Source: JAFDCJ01 sp964527835
GTDB taxonomy: Bacteria; Desulfobacterota; Desulfobacteria; Desulfobacterales; JAFDCJ01
NCBI GenBank assembly: GCA_964527835.1
Contig: CAZGNV010000001.1
Coordinates: forward strand, 124,001 to 188,000
Length of the DNA stretch: 64,000 nt
Reading direction: 5' to 3'
The notes under the pieces are model-generated. The model was not told the DNA's origin. It saw nothing but the letters and a program-made list of their open reading frames with translations, and searched no databases. Each line of letters opens with the position of its first letter. The stretch's first letter is position 1. The position numbers and the translations under genes were made by a program. Shown here piece by piece: positions 24,961 through 33,996 of the stretch.

Positions 24961-25560
24961 CTACAAATTCCGGCACCGTACCTGGGTGGTGTAGGTCCTG
25001 GCCACCGGTTGGTCACGACCGGCAGGTCTGCCCATGGTCAGGGAAATGACCACCGAGCGAATTTCAGTTGCCGTCGTCGTGGTTTGATCATTGCTATCCA
25101 GGTAGGTAAAATTCAAACCGGTCACATCATCCAGCAGGATCTCGGTGCCCAGGTGATTTGTTTGCTTGAGCTTGTCGTTGTCCAGGAAATAGGTGATACT
25201 TTCAAAGGAATCATCCACATCACCGTCAAAATTAAGGTCCGCCGTAAACTGGAGGCTGGTGTCCGGGGGACTGCCCGGGGTAATCCCCGCCAATCCGGTC
25301 CCCAGCGGATCGAGCCCCGCCAGCCGAATGTCCTGAACCATAAACTCCACGGCCACCCGGGCGCTTTGCTGAATCCCGGCCTTGACGTTTTCGGTGGTAC
25401 AGGAGCGGTTGAACTGGGCAAAACTATTGTATATGGTTCCAAAGGCAATGGACATGATGGCCAGGGCCATTAAGATTTCAATGAGCGTAAAACCAGCCGA
25501 TGATCCACCGGCATGGCCAGCATCTCCCCCGCGCTTTGCTGATCTAACAATGTTCCTCAT
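24961..25560 (-). CDS. pilW: Minor pilin PilW
   Basis: A 199-residue prepilin. The type III signal cleavage site is SSAGFTLIEILMALAIMS with the conserved Glu at +5, followed by a single N-terminal helix. The PilW pattern VAVEFMVQDIRLAGLDP is clear at about 70-86. It is cleaved by PilD and enters the pilus tip. The ATG overlaps the pilV stop (ATGA). Confidence 0.9.
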   Translation of the reverse strand: MRNIVRSAKRGGDAGHAGGSSAGFTLIEILMALAIMSIAFGTIYNSFAQFNRSCTTENVKAGIQQSARVAVEFMVQDIRLAGLDPLGTGLAGITPGSPPDTSLQFTADLNFDGDVDDSFESITYFLDNDKLKQTNHLGTEILLDDVTGLNFTYLDSNDQTTTTATEIRSVVISLTMGRPAGRDQPVARTYTTQVRCRNL

Positions 25561-25979
25561 ACGCCGTTTCCCCTTGTGTTGGATGATAGCACGATCCTGC
25601 GGGTTTTCCCCCTGCGCGACCATTGAACGGTTACGGTAATCCGCCGAGCGGAGGTTCCCAGGGCAGTAACACTCCAGGAGCGGTTATAAATGCCACCGGG
25701 CTGTCCGTTGGCATCGACCCCGGTCTCTGAACCATCGGTCAGCGAACCGACATCCGGGGTGTTTTTCAGCTCCTCCATTTTGGCCTTGGCCAGCATGTTG
25801 GCCTGGGTGACCATGTTGCCGGTGGTATTGTTGCTGATCGACCTGAATTGCATGGTGGCTGCCGCCAGCATTGCCAGGGCCAGGATCGACATGGCAATCA
25901 AAACCTCGATAATTGAAAAGCCCCCTTGTCTGGTCACAGGAGATTGTCGAAGCATCGGATATCTGTCATTTTTTGTCAT
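25557..25979 (-). CDS. pilV: Minor pilin PilV
   Basis: A 140-residue prepilin starting at the ATG at 25979 (a GTG one codon upstream is an alternative). The cleavage site and helix are QGGFSIIEVLIAMSILALAM with the +5 Glu. The ANMLAKAKMEELKN segment after the helix matches PilV. It overlaps fimT upstream and pilW downstream, so translation is coupled throughout. Confidence 0.9.
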   Translation of the reverse strand: MTKNDRYPMLRQSPVTRQGGFSIIEVLIAMSILALAMLAAATMQFRSISNNTTGNMVTQANMLAKAKMEELKNTPDVGSLTDGSETGVDANGQPGGIYNRSWSVTALGTSARRITVTVQWSRRGKTRRIVLSSNTRGNGV

Positions 25980-26458
25980 CACTGCACACTGAGTCGGCCC
26001 AGCCGGTTGAGATTTATCATTTTGCTGTTTTCAGCAGTCACCAGGGGGATGGTTTCAGCCGTGGTGGTGCCATCAGGCAACCCACGACTGTTAAAGCGCG
26101 TTCTGTTGTTGGCAAGCGTCAATGCGCCAAGATCAATCTGAACACCGCTGGGCAGGGTTCGGTTCCGGATTGTGTCCTCCCCGCTGGGGTCCCAGTCATT
26201 GGCAGTCCCTGCTGGTTGGCCGTTATCCACGAAAATTGTGTAGCTGTCCTGGTTGAACAAAACCACCACAAAGGCGTTTTCCCGGATGGCGCGAATTTTG
26301 GCCATTTCCAGGTCCGCCATGAGGTTGGTCGTCGCACCACTGAGACGCTGGTTGCGCAGCCATTTCAAATACGGCGGCAATACCAGCGAGGCGACAATCA
26401 CCATGATGGCCATGGAAACCGCCAGTTCAAAGGCTGTAAATCCTGAGTTTCGGCGCAT
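25979..26458 (-). CDS. fimT: FimT/GspH-type minor pilin
   Basis: A 159-residue prepilin starting at the ATG at 26458 (GAGGG upstream). The signal is short (MRRNSG) and cleavage precedes FTAFELAVSMAIMVIVASLV, with Glu at +5. The LMADLEMAKIRAIRENAFVVVLF segment is the GspH/FimT domain signature. First gene of fimT-pilV-pilW-pilX-pilY1. A sigma-54-like promoter lies about 40 bases upstream. Confidence 0.9.
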   Translation of the reverse strand: MRRNSGFTAFELAVSMAIMVIVASLVLPPYLKWLRNQRLSGATTNLMADLEMAKIRAIRENAFVVVLFNQDSYTIFVDNGQPAGTANDWDPSGEDTIRNRTLPSGVQIDLGALTLANNRTRFNSRGLPDGTTTAETIPLVTAENSKMINLNRLGRLSVQ

Positions 26459-26493
26459 ATTTTTACCCTCGCAATTCATCACAGGAATTTATA

Positions 26494-26509
26494 TACAAAA
26501 GTTGTGCCA
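26494..26509 (-). promoter_or_regulatory. Candidate sigma-54 promoter of the minor pilin operon
   Basis: On the minus strand the sequence TGGCACAACTTTTGTA matches the sigma-54 consensus TGGCAC-N5-TTGCW except for one base at the -12 GC (GT here). It lies about 36 bases upstream of the fimT ATG, giving a leader of about 25 bases. Pilin genes are often sigma-54 controlled. No activator site was identified. Confidence 0.45.
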
Positions 26510-26514
26510 CCAGA

Positions 26515-26560
26515 CTTGATGGTCTCGTAAAAAGTCGTTTTCGAGCGCATCAACCCTATC
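26515..26560. repeat. Palindromic repeat, partial copy 6
   Basis: A left arm (TCGTAAAAAGTCGTTTTCGA) followed by GCGCATCAACCCT; the second arm is degraded. It lies directly upstream of the candidate pilus promoter. Confidence 0.7.
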
Positions 26561-26912
26561 TCAATATCTAATTGATAATACGAGAAAAGATGGTAGTCAG
26601 TTGGTGGCCCGGCCTGGTGACGGCAACGAAGCAACCCGCACTGCTGTTGGCAGGAATGCAAAAAGCATGACAACGATTCTTTAGCCAACTAAAATTCAAA
26701 ATAATGGATAATTTTCAAGATGTTATATGTTCTATCGGAGGTTGCGACGGATGGGGTCTACAAGGGAAGCAAGGCGGAAAGCATTAATATTTTTAAGAAG
26801 GGCCTAAAATATCTTTATAGCATGGATTATTTCAATTTTGAAACTGGAACTTCGAAATGGTAGTTAAACTTCCCGTCCGGGACTGCAAAATCTGCGATGG
26901 CGCCGCTCAGGC
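26561..26912. other. Intergenic region between the pilus operon and purQ
   Basis: About 350 bases with no supported gene on either strand, moderately AT-rich at 26700-26860. No terminator with a T-tract was seen after purQ (which ends at 26913 on the minus strand). A short purine-rich stretch around 26740-26790 resembles part of a structured RNA but matches no riboswitch I know. Confidence 0.5.
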
Positions 26913-27725
26913 TCAACGCATGAAATCCACCGCGTTTTTAAAAATTTTCACCCCAATAGTGACTTCATCGAAGCCAGTGCTGCCGCGGCGCCTGGCCGTC
27001 TCCTTGCAGCGCGTCCAGTCCGGATGATTGGTCCAGTGATTGAAGGCTTCCGGATGGGGCATCAGGCCGAACACCCGGCCGCTGGGATCACAGATGCCGG
27101 CGACATCGGCAAGAGATCCATTGGGGTTGTATGGAAACCGGCCGGCGGCGATTTCACCATCAGCCGTGGCGTACTGCAGGGCGATCTGGTTGTTGGCGGT
27201 CAGTTTTTCAAGCACGGCATCATCGGTGACAAACTTGCCTTCCCCATGGCGTACCGGAAGTTCGGCTGTTTTCATGCCCCGGGTGAAAATACATGGCGAG
27301 GCGGAGTTCATCTTGAGAGTGACCCACTGGTCCCTGAAATTGCCGCAGTCATTGACCGTCAGCGCGACACTGCGTTGACGATAGTTGCCTTCCAGGCCCG
27401 GCAACAGCCCCAGGTTGACCAGGCATTGAAAGCCGTTGCAGATGCCAAGCACCGGGTTGCCTTTGGCGATAAATTCAAGCAGCTGGTCTCCGATGCGGGT
27501 TTTCAGCCGCAGGGCCTGGATGACCCCGGCCCCATGGTCATCCCCCCAGCTAAAGCCGCCGATAAACACCAGGACCTGAAAATCGTTCAGCCTCACAGAC
27601 CCATCGATCAGAGAATTGATATGCACCCGCCTGGGGTCGGCACCGGCCAGCTCAAAGGCATAGGCTGTTTCATGATCGCAGTTCAATCCATATCCGGTCA
27701 GAACCATCACTTTGACTTCAGCCAT
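26913..27725 (-). CDS. purQ: Phosphoribosylformylglycinamidine synthase subunit PurQ
   Basis: A 270-residue class I glutamine amidotransferase. The nucleophile elbow NPVLGICNGFQCLVNLG holds the catalytic Cys, the oxyanion segment is FIGGFSWGDDHGAG, and the His-Glu part is GLMPHPEAF near the C terminus. It supplies ammonia to PurL for step four of purine synthesis. The start overlaps the end of purL by 8 bases. Last gene of the long minus-strand run. Confidence 0.95.
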   Translation of the reverse strand: MAEVKVMVLTGYGLNCDHETAYAFELAGADPRRVHINSLIDGSVRLNDFQVLVFIGGFSWGDDHGAGVIQALRLKTRIGDQLLEFIAKGNPVLGICNGFQCLVNLGLLPGLEGNYRQRSVALTVNDCGNFRDQWVTLKMNSASPCIFTRGMKTAELPVRHGEGKFVTDDAVLEKLTANNQIALQYATADGEIAAGRFPYNPNGSLADVAGICDPSGRVFGLMPHPEAFNHWTNHPDWTRCKETARRRGSTGFDEVTIGVKIFKNAVDFMR

Positions 27726-30717
27726 ATTGATCCTCCAGGCGAATTTTCCAGGCAGTTTTCAGATCTGCCACCGGCACCGACAACAGGATATTCTTTTCCA
27801 ACCCCTGGATGACAACCTTTTTGGCCGCGGTCACCCTGCCGACACAGCGACAGGCGACTGAACTGAAAAGCGCTTCAAAGTCCAGGCGGTCATCGGGGGC
27901 AACGGTCACGATAAAGCGGCCGGCAGATTCGGAAAACAGCACGGCATCATCGCGCTGCACACCGTCGAGTGCCAGCCGTCCCAGGTCAACGTCCAGACCA
28001 AGCTCTCCTGCCATGGCCACCATGGCCAAGTGAACGGCCAGCCCGCCGCGGTAAACGCCGTGGGCCGAGGCCACCAACCCCTGTTCAATCGCCATTTGCA
28101 GCCCTTGATACAAGGGGAAAAACTCATCGGGCCGCACCTCGGGAACGTTGCAGCCCACGTATCCCAGGTGTTCATAATATTCAGAACCCCCCAGTTCATC
28201 GCGTGTGACTCCCAGCACGTACAGCAGGTCCCCGTTCATTTTGCTGTCCATGGTCACACAGCGCGAAACATCCCGGATAACACTGATGGCCGAAAACTGC
28301 AAAGTTTCAAGGGCCGACACTTTATGGATCACGCCGTAGCGTCCCGGCAGGTTGCCATCCACGTACATGCTGTCTTTGCCGGAAAGCAGCGGAATTTGGT
28401 AGGCCAGGCAAATGTCGCGCAGCGCCCGGCAGGCCCGCACCAACTGAGCGGCCTTGAATTTGCCGTCCGGGTTTTTCACGGGGTCATACTGGATGCTGGG
28501 CCAGCAGAAATTGTCCACCCCGCCGATATGCTCCAGGTCTCCACCCACTGCAACCACCCGCCGTACGGCTTCATCGATGCTGCAGGCGGTCATGTGATGG
28601 GCATCAATGGCGGAATAGGCCGGCAGCAGCGCCTGGGAAAAAGCCAGGCCTTGGCTGGAAAAAAGCACCGGACGGATGACAGCGGCATCACTGTTGACGT
28701 CGCGCCGGGCGCCCACAAGGGGCTTGATCACGCTGGTGCCCTGAACTTCATGGTCATACTGACGGGTAATCCATTCGGTGGAAGCGATGTTGGGCCGGCT
28801 CAGCAGGTCCTGCAGCAGGGTGGCGTAATCAGTCGGGGGGGATAGAACCGGTTCATACAGGCCGCGCTGACAGGGGGCAGTCCATTCAGCCTCAAATTCC
28901 CACTGGGGAAAGCCGGATTCGAGAAAATCCAGATCCACGTAAGCGCAGGTTTGTCCATCGTAGGTAATGTGCAGTTTGCCCGAATCGGTGTAACGCCCGA
29001 TAACGGTGCTCTCCACCGCATGCTTGCGGGACAGCTCAAAGAAACGGTCCCGATCGGCAGGATCAATGGCCACGGTCATGCGCTCCTGGGATTCGGATAC
29101 CCAGATTTCCCACTGGTCCAGGCCCTCGTACTTGAGCGGGACCTTTTCAAGCTCGATCTGGCAGCCGTCTGAAAAGCGCGCTGACTCGCCCACAGATGAA
29201 GACAGCCCGCCACCGCCGTTGTCGGTGATAAATCGGATCAGGCCTTCATCCCGGGCTTCCAGCAAAAAATCATGCATCTTCTTCTGGGTGTAGGGATCAC
29301 CGATCTGAACATGCCCGGCCGGCGTATGTTCTGAAAATGTTTCGGAAGACGCCGTCACCCCGTGGATGCCGTCTTTGCCCACCCGGCCGCCGCACATGAT
29401 CACCAGCTGCCCGGGGCGGGTGCGCTTGAGTTCGGCCGGCTCGCCTTTGATCAGCGCCGGCATGATCCCCACGGCAGTGACAAAAACCAGGCATTTTCCC
29501 AGATAGCCCGAATTGAAAATGACCTGGCCGAAGGTGGTGGGAATGCCGCTTTTGTTGCCGCCGTCGCGCACTCCTTCCACCACACCGTCGAGAAGGCGCC
29601 GGGGATGAAGGTGCGGTTTGAGATCCCCGTTATATTCCCGCGGGCCCACACAGTAGCCATAGCCGCCCATGACCAGCCTGGATCCCTTGCCGGTTCCCAG
29701 CGGATCCCGGTAGACCCCCACAATGCCCGTGATCGCACCTCCGTAAGCTTCCATGTTGGAAGGCGAGTTGTGGGTTTCTCCGGTGATCGTGTAGTAATGA
29801 TCACGGTCGAAGTGTCCAACGCCGGCATTGTCCCACAGCACCGATACCACCCATGGCTTTTTGGCCTTCAACTCCAGGGTAGGCGCCTCGATAAAGGTTT
29901 TAAACAGGTTGTCCACGACTTCGCTTTGCCCGCCGGCGGTATCGCGATAGCGAAAAAGGCCGCGAAAGGTGTTGTGATTGCAGTGATCGCTGCGGGCCTG
30001 GGAAATATATTCCAGCTCCACATCGGTGGGATCGTCAAGCCCCACCTGCCGGCGTGCGGCGCGCACCTCCGGATCCAGGAAGTAGGCGCGAATGAAGGGA
30101 ATGTCATTGGGATTGAGCGCCAGGCTGCGTTCATCACTGATCTTTTGCAGACTGTGATCGCTGTCCACGGCGATGGTGCTCACCGTGGGAACGTGATCGA
30201 GGATCACCCGTGGAATGATGATGCCGGTGCCCTGGGTCGGATCCCACTGCCGGGCTGAAAAAATTTTCCACTGCTGGATGATGTCATTGGCCAGCAGTTC
30301 GGCGGCGATTTTATCCATCTCTTCGGCGACAATCCCGGAACCCCGGATGCAGTAGCGCCGGGAAGTGTAAACCGCCTGGCCTTCCGGCAGCCGAATCTGC
30401 AGCAGATCCTCGATGGCTTCAACGGCGGTGCTGCCGGGATTGTCCCGCACCCCAGGCCGGTAGCCGACCCACACGGTCCAGTCAAATTCGATGGGCAGCG
30501 GCTCATAGGAGGAGATCTGGGTGACCGGGTTGGTGAAAATTTCCGTCTGCACGGCCCGCAATTGTTCGGCGTTCAGCTCGCAGTCCAGGGTTACCACCGA
30601 AATGGTGCGCACACTGTCCAGCTGCAGACCGAAATAATTTCTTGCCTTCCGCCGAATCCCCTCCCCTTCCGCATCAAACAAATCTTCCTTTAACGCTATC
30701 TCAAGTCGATGGGGCAT
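27718..30717 (-). CDS. purL: Phosphoribosylformylglycinamidine synthase PurL with fused N-terminal PurS-like region
   Basis: A 999-residue ATP-dependent synthase making FGAM from FGAR. Residues about 1-165 resemble two PurS-like units (LEIALKEDLFDAEGEGIRRK, then VWVGYRPGVRDNPGSTAVEA). The catalytic part follows: SQARSDHCNHNTFRG and VGHFDRDHYYTITGETHNSP, then the second AIR-synthase-like half. The length lies between small PurL (about 700-750) and the 1300-residue fused enzyme, because the glutaminase is separate (purQ). It sits 68 bases downstream of rseP, so it probably belongs to the same transcript. Confidence 0.95.
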   Translation of the reverse strand: MPHRLEIALKEDLFDAEGEGIRRKARNYFGLQLDSVRTISVVTLDCELNAEQLRAVQTEIFTNPVTQISSYEPLPIEFDWTVWVGYRPGVRDNPGSTAVEAIEDLLQIRLPEGQAVYTSRRYCIRGSGIVAEEMDKIAAELLANDIIQQWKIFSARQWDPTQGTGIIIPRVILDHVPTVSTIAVDSDHSLQKISDERSLALNPNDIPFIRAYFLDPEVRAARRQVGLDDPTDVELEYISQARSDHCNHNTFRGLFRYRDTAGGQSEVVDNLFKTFIEAPTLELKAKKPWVVSVLWDNAGVGHFDRDHYYTITGETHNSPSNMEAYGGAITGIVGVYRDPLGTGKGSRLVMGGYGYCVGPREYNGDLKPHLHPRRLLDGVVEGVRDGGNKSGIPTTFGQVIFNSGYLGKCLVFVTAVGIMPALIKGEPAELKRTRPGQLVIMCGGRVGKDGIHGVTASSETFSEHTPAGHVQIGDPYTQKKMHDFLLEARDEGLIRFITDNGGGGLSSSVGESARFSDGCQIELEKVPLKYEGLDQWEIWVSESQERMTVAIDPADRDRFFELSRKHAVESTVIGRYTDSGKLHITYDGQTCAYVDLDFLESGFPQWEFEAEWTAPCQRGLYEPVLSPPTDYATLLQDLLSRPNIASTEWITRQYDHEVQGTSVIKPLVGARRDVNSDAAVIRPVLFSSQGLAFSQALLPAYSAIDAHHMTACSIDEAVRRVVAVGGDLEHIGGVDNFCWPSIQYDPVKNPDGKFKAAQLVRACRALRDICLAYQIPLLSGKDSMYVDGNLPGRYGVIHKVSALETLQFSAISVIRDVSRCVTMDSKMNGDLLYVLGVTRDELGGSEYYEHLGYVGCNVPEVRPDEFFPLYQGLQMAIEQGLVASAHGVYRGGLAVHLAMVAMAGELGLDVDLGRLALDGVQRDDAVLFSESAGRFIVTVAPDDRLDFEALFSSVACRCVGRVTAAKKVVIQGLEKNILLSVPVADLKTAWKIRLEDQYG

Positions 30718-30784
30718 GATTTCACGTAGAATTTACCTCTTAAGGTTGATGAAATCGTCAAGGTTCTGTATCTTGCAAGACGAA

Positions 30785-31852
30785 TTAGCTGAAAAACAAA
30801 CGGGTTATGTCATTGTAAAACACCAATATCATCAGCAAAATCAGAATAAACAACCCCACCTGCTGGGAAACTTCCCGAATTTTGATGCTCACCGGACTTC
30901 CCTTGACCGCTTCGATCAGAAAGAACAGCAGGTGTCCGCCGTCCAGAATCGGTATGGGCAGCAGGTTGATGATGGCCAGGTTGATGCTGATCAGAGCGAT
31001 GAAAAAAATCAGGCTGACGGCACCGGCCTTGGCGGAGTCGCCGGCCATCTGGGCAATCATGATCGGCCCGCCCAGGGTTTTGGCGGAAATATCACCCTTG
31101 ACCAGTTTGACAATTATGACGACCATCAACTTTGAAACCCGGTAGGTTTGGGCCAGACTTTCTGAGAAAGCCTGGATGGGGTTCAATTTTTTAACCTGGG
31201 CGTCCCCCGAGGCGGTAATGCCAATGACGTGGCGCTGGATGGTTTCGCCGAAAATATTCTGGGTCGTCACCGGTTCGGGTTCAATACGGACCTCCAGGCT
31301 GGCATCATTGCGGCGCACGGACACCCGGATGGGCCGTCCCTTGCTGGCATTGATCAACTGCGCCATTTCATCCCAGCTGGCAATGGCCACCCCATCAATG
31401 GCGGTAATCAGATCTCCCGGCTGCAATCCCGCCGCCAGGGCCGGTGATCCCGGCCTGACTTCACCGATGGACGGTTTGATGATGTAGGTGCCGGAAAATG
31501 CGAAAATCCCGAAAAAAATAACCACGGCCAGCAATATATTGAACACCGGGCCGGCGGCCACAATCAGGATGCGTTTGGCGACATGCTTGTGGGTAAAGGA
31601 AAGCGGGATGTCTTCGGGTGCTACTTCGGCATCCGGCTCTTCGCCGACCATTTTGACGTAACCCCCCAGGGGGATGGCGGAAAGACGGTAATCCGTAATG
31701 CCGACTTTTTTACCCAAAATCCGCGGCCCGAAACCCAGGGAAAATTTTTCCACTCCGACCCCGAACAAACGGGCCATAAGAAAATGGCCGAATTCGTGAA
31801 AAAAAATCAGCACACCCAGAACAATAATAAATGCAAAGATACTTGTGGTCAT
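30785..31852 (-). CDS. rseP: RIP metalloprotease RseP
   Basis: A 355-residue inner-membrane site-2 protease. The zinc motif FFHEFGHFLMARLFG lies at about 18-32 in the first helix, one PDZ domain spans about 125-200 (GSPALAAGLQPGDLITAIDG), and the third-ligand motif NLLPIPILDGGHLLFF is near the C terminus. It cuts membrane-bound anti-sigma factors and leftover signal peptides. It carries a single PDZ where E. coli has two. It lies in the usual frr-uppS-cdsA-dxr-rseP order. Confidence 0.95.
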   Translation of the reverse strand: MTTSIFAFIIVLGVLIFFHEFGHFLMARLFGVGVEKFSLGFGPRILGKKVGITDYRLSAIPLGGYVKMVGEEPDAEVAPEDIPLSFTHKHVAKRILIVAAGPVFNILLAVVIFFGIFAFSGTYIIKPSIGEVRPGSPALAAGLQPGDLITAIDGVAIASWDEMAQLINASKGRPIRVSVRRNDASLEVRIEPEPVTTQNIFGETIQRHVIGITASGDAQVKKLNPIQAFSESLAQTYRVSKLMVVIIVKLVKGDISAKTLGGPIMIAQMAGDSAKAGAVSLIFFIALISINLAIINLLPIPILDGGHLLFFLIEAVKGSPVSIKIREVSQQVGLFILILLMILVFYNDITRLFFS

Positions 31853-31878
31853 ATGATACTGTCAGTTCATCGTTTAAA

Positions 31879-31923
31879 GTTGACGCAATCGTAAAAATTT
31901 GATTTTGAGCGCCATCAACCCTT
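31879..31923. repeat. Palindromic repeat, diverged copy 7
   Basis: TTGACGCAATCGTAAAAATT then TGATTTTGAGCGCCATCAACC resembles one arm of the palindromic family. It occupies the gap between dxr and rseP inside the operon, where most neighbours overlap or nearly touch. Confidence 0.5.
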
Positions 31924-31948
31924 TGCGGTGCAAAAACACGTGGCCGTT

Positions 31949-33112
31949 CTACGGCCCTAATTTTTCGATTTCCTTTTGTGCCTGGCGGCGGGCCCACTGA
32001 TCGGCAGCGAGAATCTCTTCCAGACCGGGCCGGCCGACCACCGCGTGCTGCTCCATGGCAGCCTCGATAATCCGTGCAATTTCCAGAAAACCGATGGCCT
32101 GCTCCAGAAAAGCATGCACGGCCACTTCATTGGCGGCGTTTAAAACCGCCGGCAGGGTGCCCCCGGTCTCACAGGCCTCAAAAGCCAGTTTCAGACAGGG
32201 GAACTTCTCAAAATCGGGCTCCCTGAACGTCAGCGCCAGGTCGTCACCAAACCGCGGCAACGGCTGTGCCAACGGCAGCCGTTGGGGATAGGACAGCGCA
32301 TAGGCAATGGCAGTCTTCATGTCCGGAATTCCCAGCTGGGCCATCACGGAGCCGTCCCGGTAAGCCACCATGGAATGCACCACGCTCTGGGGATGAACCA
32401 CCACCTGGATTTTTTCATGGGAAACGCCAAACAGACATTTGGCCTCCAGCACCTCCAGCCCCTTGTTCATCAAGGTGGCCGAATCAATGGTGATCTTGGG
32501 GCCCATCTTCCAGTTGGGATGCCGCAGGGCCTCTTCAGGAGTAATAGTTGCCAGCGCCTTTAGCGGACGATCGAGAAACGGTCCCCCCGAAGCGGTCAGT
32601 AAAATGCGGTCCACATCCTGTATGCGCTGACCTTGCAGGCATTGAAAAATCGCGCTGTGCTCGCTGTCGATCGGCAGAATATCCACCTTTTTGTCGGCGG
32701 CCCGCGCCATCACATAGTCACCGGCCATGACCAGGGTTTCCTTGTTGGCCAGGGCCATGGTTTTGCCGGCCTCAATGGCCGCCAGGGCGGGCTTCAGTCC
32801 AGCCGCCCCGACCATGGCCGCCACCGTCATGTCAACGCCTTTCAAGGCGGCGGCCGCCTGATAGCCGCTTGGGCCATGCAAAATCCGCACGCCGCTTGCC
32901 GCCGGCAGAAGCTTTTTGAGCTGCCGGACCCGCTGCTCATCAAACACCACTGCCAGTTCGGGAGCAAATCGTTCGATCTGCTGCGCCAGCAGCGTGACGT
33001 TGGATCCGGCCGCCAGAGCTTTGACCGCAAACTGGCCAGGAAACATTGCCACAATATTCAGAACATTGCAGCCGATGGATCCCGTCGATCCGAGCACTGC
33101 CAAATGTTTCAT
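31949..33112 (-). CDS. dxr: 1-deoxy-D-xylulose-5-phosphate reductoisomerase
   Basis: A 387-residue enzyme of the MEP isoprenoid pathway. The NADPH fold begins VLGSTGSIGCNVL (about 5-17). LANKETLVMAGDYV and LPIDSEHSAIFQCLQG, which hold metal ligands, and LLTASGGPF are all conserved. It converts DXP to MEP in the cytoplasm. The normal family length is about 390. Position next to uppS and cdsA fits supply of undecaprenyl precursors. Confidence 0.96.
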   Translation of the reverse strand: MKHLAVLGSTGSIGCNVLNIVAMFPGQFAVKALAAGSNVTLLAQQIERFAPELAVVFDEQRVRQLKKLLPAASGVRILHGPSGYQAAAALKGVDMTVAAMVGAAGLKPALAAIEAGKTMALANKETLVMAGDYVMARAADKKVDILPIDSEHSAIFQCLQGQRIQDVDRILLTASGGPFLDRPLKALATITPEEALRHPNWKMGPKITIDSATLMNKGLEVLEAKCLFGVSHEKIQVVVHPQSVVHSMVAYRDGSVMAQLGIPDMKTAIAYALSYPQRLPLAQPLPRFGDDLALTFREPDFEKFPCLKLAFEACETGGTLPAVLNAANEVAVHAFLEQAIGFLEIARIIEAAMEQHAVVGRPGLEEILAADQWARRQAQKEIEKLGP

Positions 33113-33135
33113 GCCTTTTCCCGTTTACGGTTTCA

Positions 33136-33942
33136 TCACAGTATAAAAGTCTTGAACAAATATGCCACCGGCGCTGCAAACAGCAGCGCATCGATGCGGT
33201 CCAGAAACCCGCCGTGGCCGGGCAGAATGCCCCCGGAATCCTTGACCCCGGACGCGCGCTTGAATTCGGATTCAAACAAATCGCCCACCTGTCCGGCAAT
33301 GCCGGCGGACAGAAAAAATAAAACTGCGGGCGCCCATGAAAGCTGCGGCAGAAAAAAATATATCCCCACGGCGCCGGCCACCAGGTTGCCGACCAGTCCC
33401 CCCAGGGCCCCTTCGACAGTTTTGCCGGGACTGACAGCTGGATTCAATTTATGCCGCCCTAGGTAGGATCCGAAATAGTATGCAAAGATATCTCCAGCAA
33501 AAATAATGCCCAGGATTAAAAAAATCCAGACCACCCCCCTGGGCTCCCGCCGGATTAAAACCAGAAAGCTAAGCAGAAATGGAATATAGATGACTCCCTG
33601 GACCTGCTTCTGGATGATTTCGATCACGCCTTGATTATGCTTGAAGACAAATACTGAAATCAGCCCGGCAACCACCAGGTTGACAGCCAGTGCCACCATC
33701 ACCGCCTTAATGCCCAGATAGTATCCGCCGCAGAAAAGCCCCAGGCCGGCGAGATAACCCAACCAGACAATTGGGCCGGCCAGCAGCCTGGAATCGGCTT
33801 TGAACACGATACGATAATATTCCCACAGCGAGCAGATGCCGGCAAAGCTGACCAGAAAAAGAAAGCCGATGCCACCGTGGTAAATCAAAAAAATGACAAG
33901 CGGCAGGATTGCCACCGCTGTGATCCAGCGTTTCAGGTGCAC
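33136..33942 (-). CDS. cdsA: Phosphatidate cytidylyltransferase
   Basis: A 268-residue membrane protein with about seven hydrophobic segments. The family signature SEFKRASGVKDSGGILPGHG, continuing GFLDR, lies near the C terminus (about 228-252), and SPGKTVEGALGG upstream is conserved. It makes CDP-diacylglycerol from phosphatidate and CTP. It lies between uppS and dxr in the conserved operon. Confidence 0.95.
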   Translation of the reverse strand: MHLKRWITAVAILPLVIFLIYHGGIGFLFLVSFAGICSLWEYYRIVFKADSRLLAGPIVWLGYLAGLGLFCGGYYLGIKAVMVALAVNLVVAGLISVFVFKHNQGVIEIIQKQVQGVIYIPFLLSFLVLIRREPRGVVWIFLILGIIFAGDIFAYYFGSYLGRHKLNPAVSPGKTVEGALGGLVGNLVAGAVGIYFFLPQLSWAPAVLFFLSAGIAGQVGDLFESEFKRASGVKDSGGILPGHGGFLDRIDALLFAAPVAYLFKTFIL

Positions 33943-33996
33943 GGTTTGTTCAACTCCCCGGGGCCGTAGAAAAACTATTTTAGGGCCTTGAGGCCG

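Noticed and set aside
26700..26870. A possible c-di-GMP riboswitch between purQ and the pilus genes
   Set aside because: The purine-rich stretch lacks the paired GEMM core and no gene reads downstream on the plus strand.
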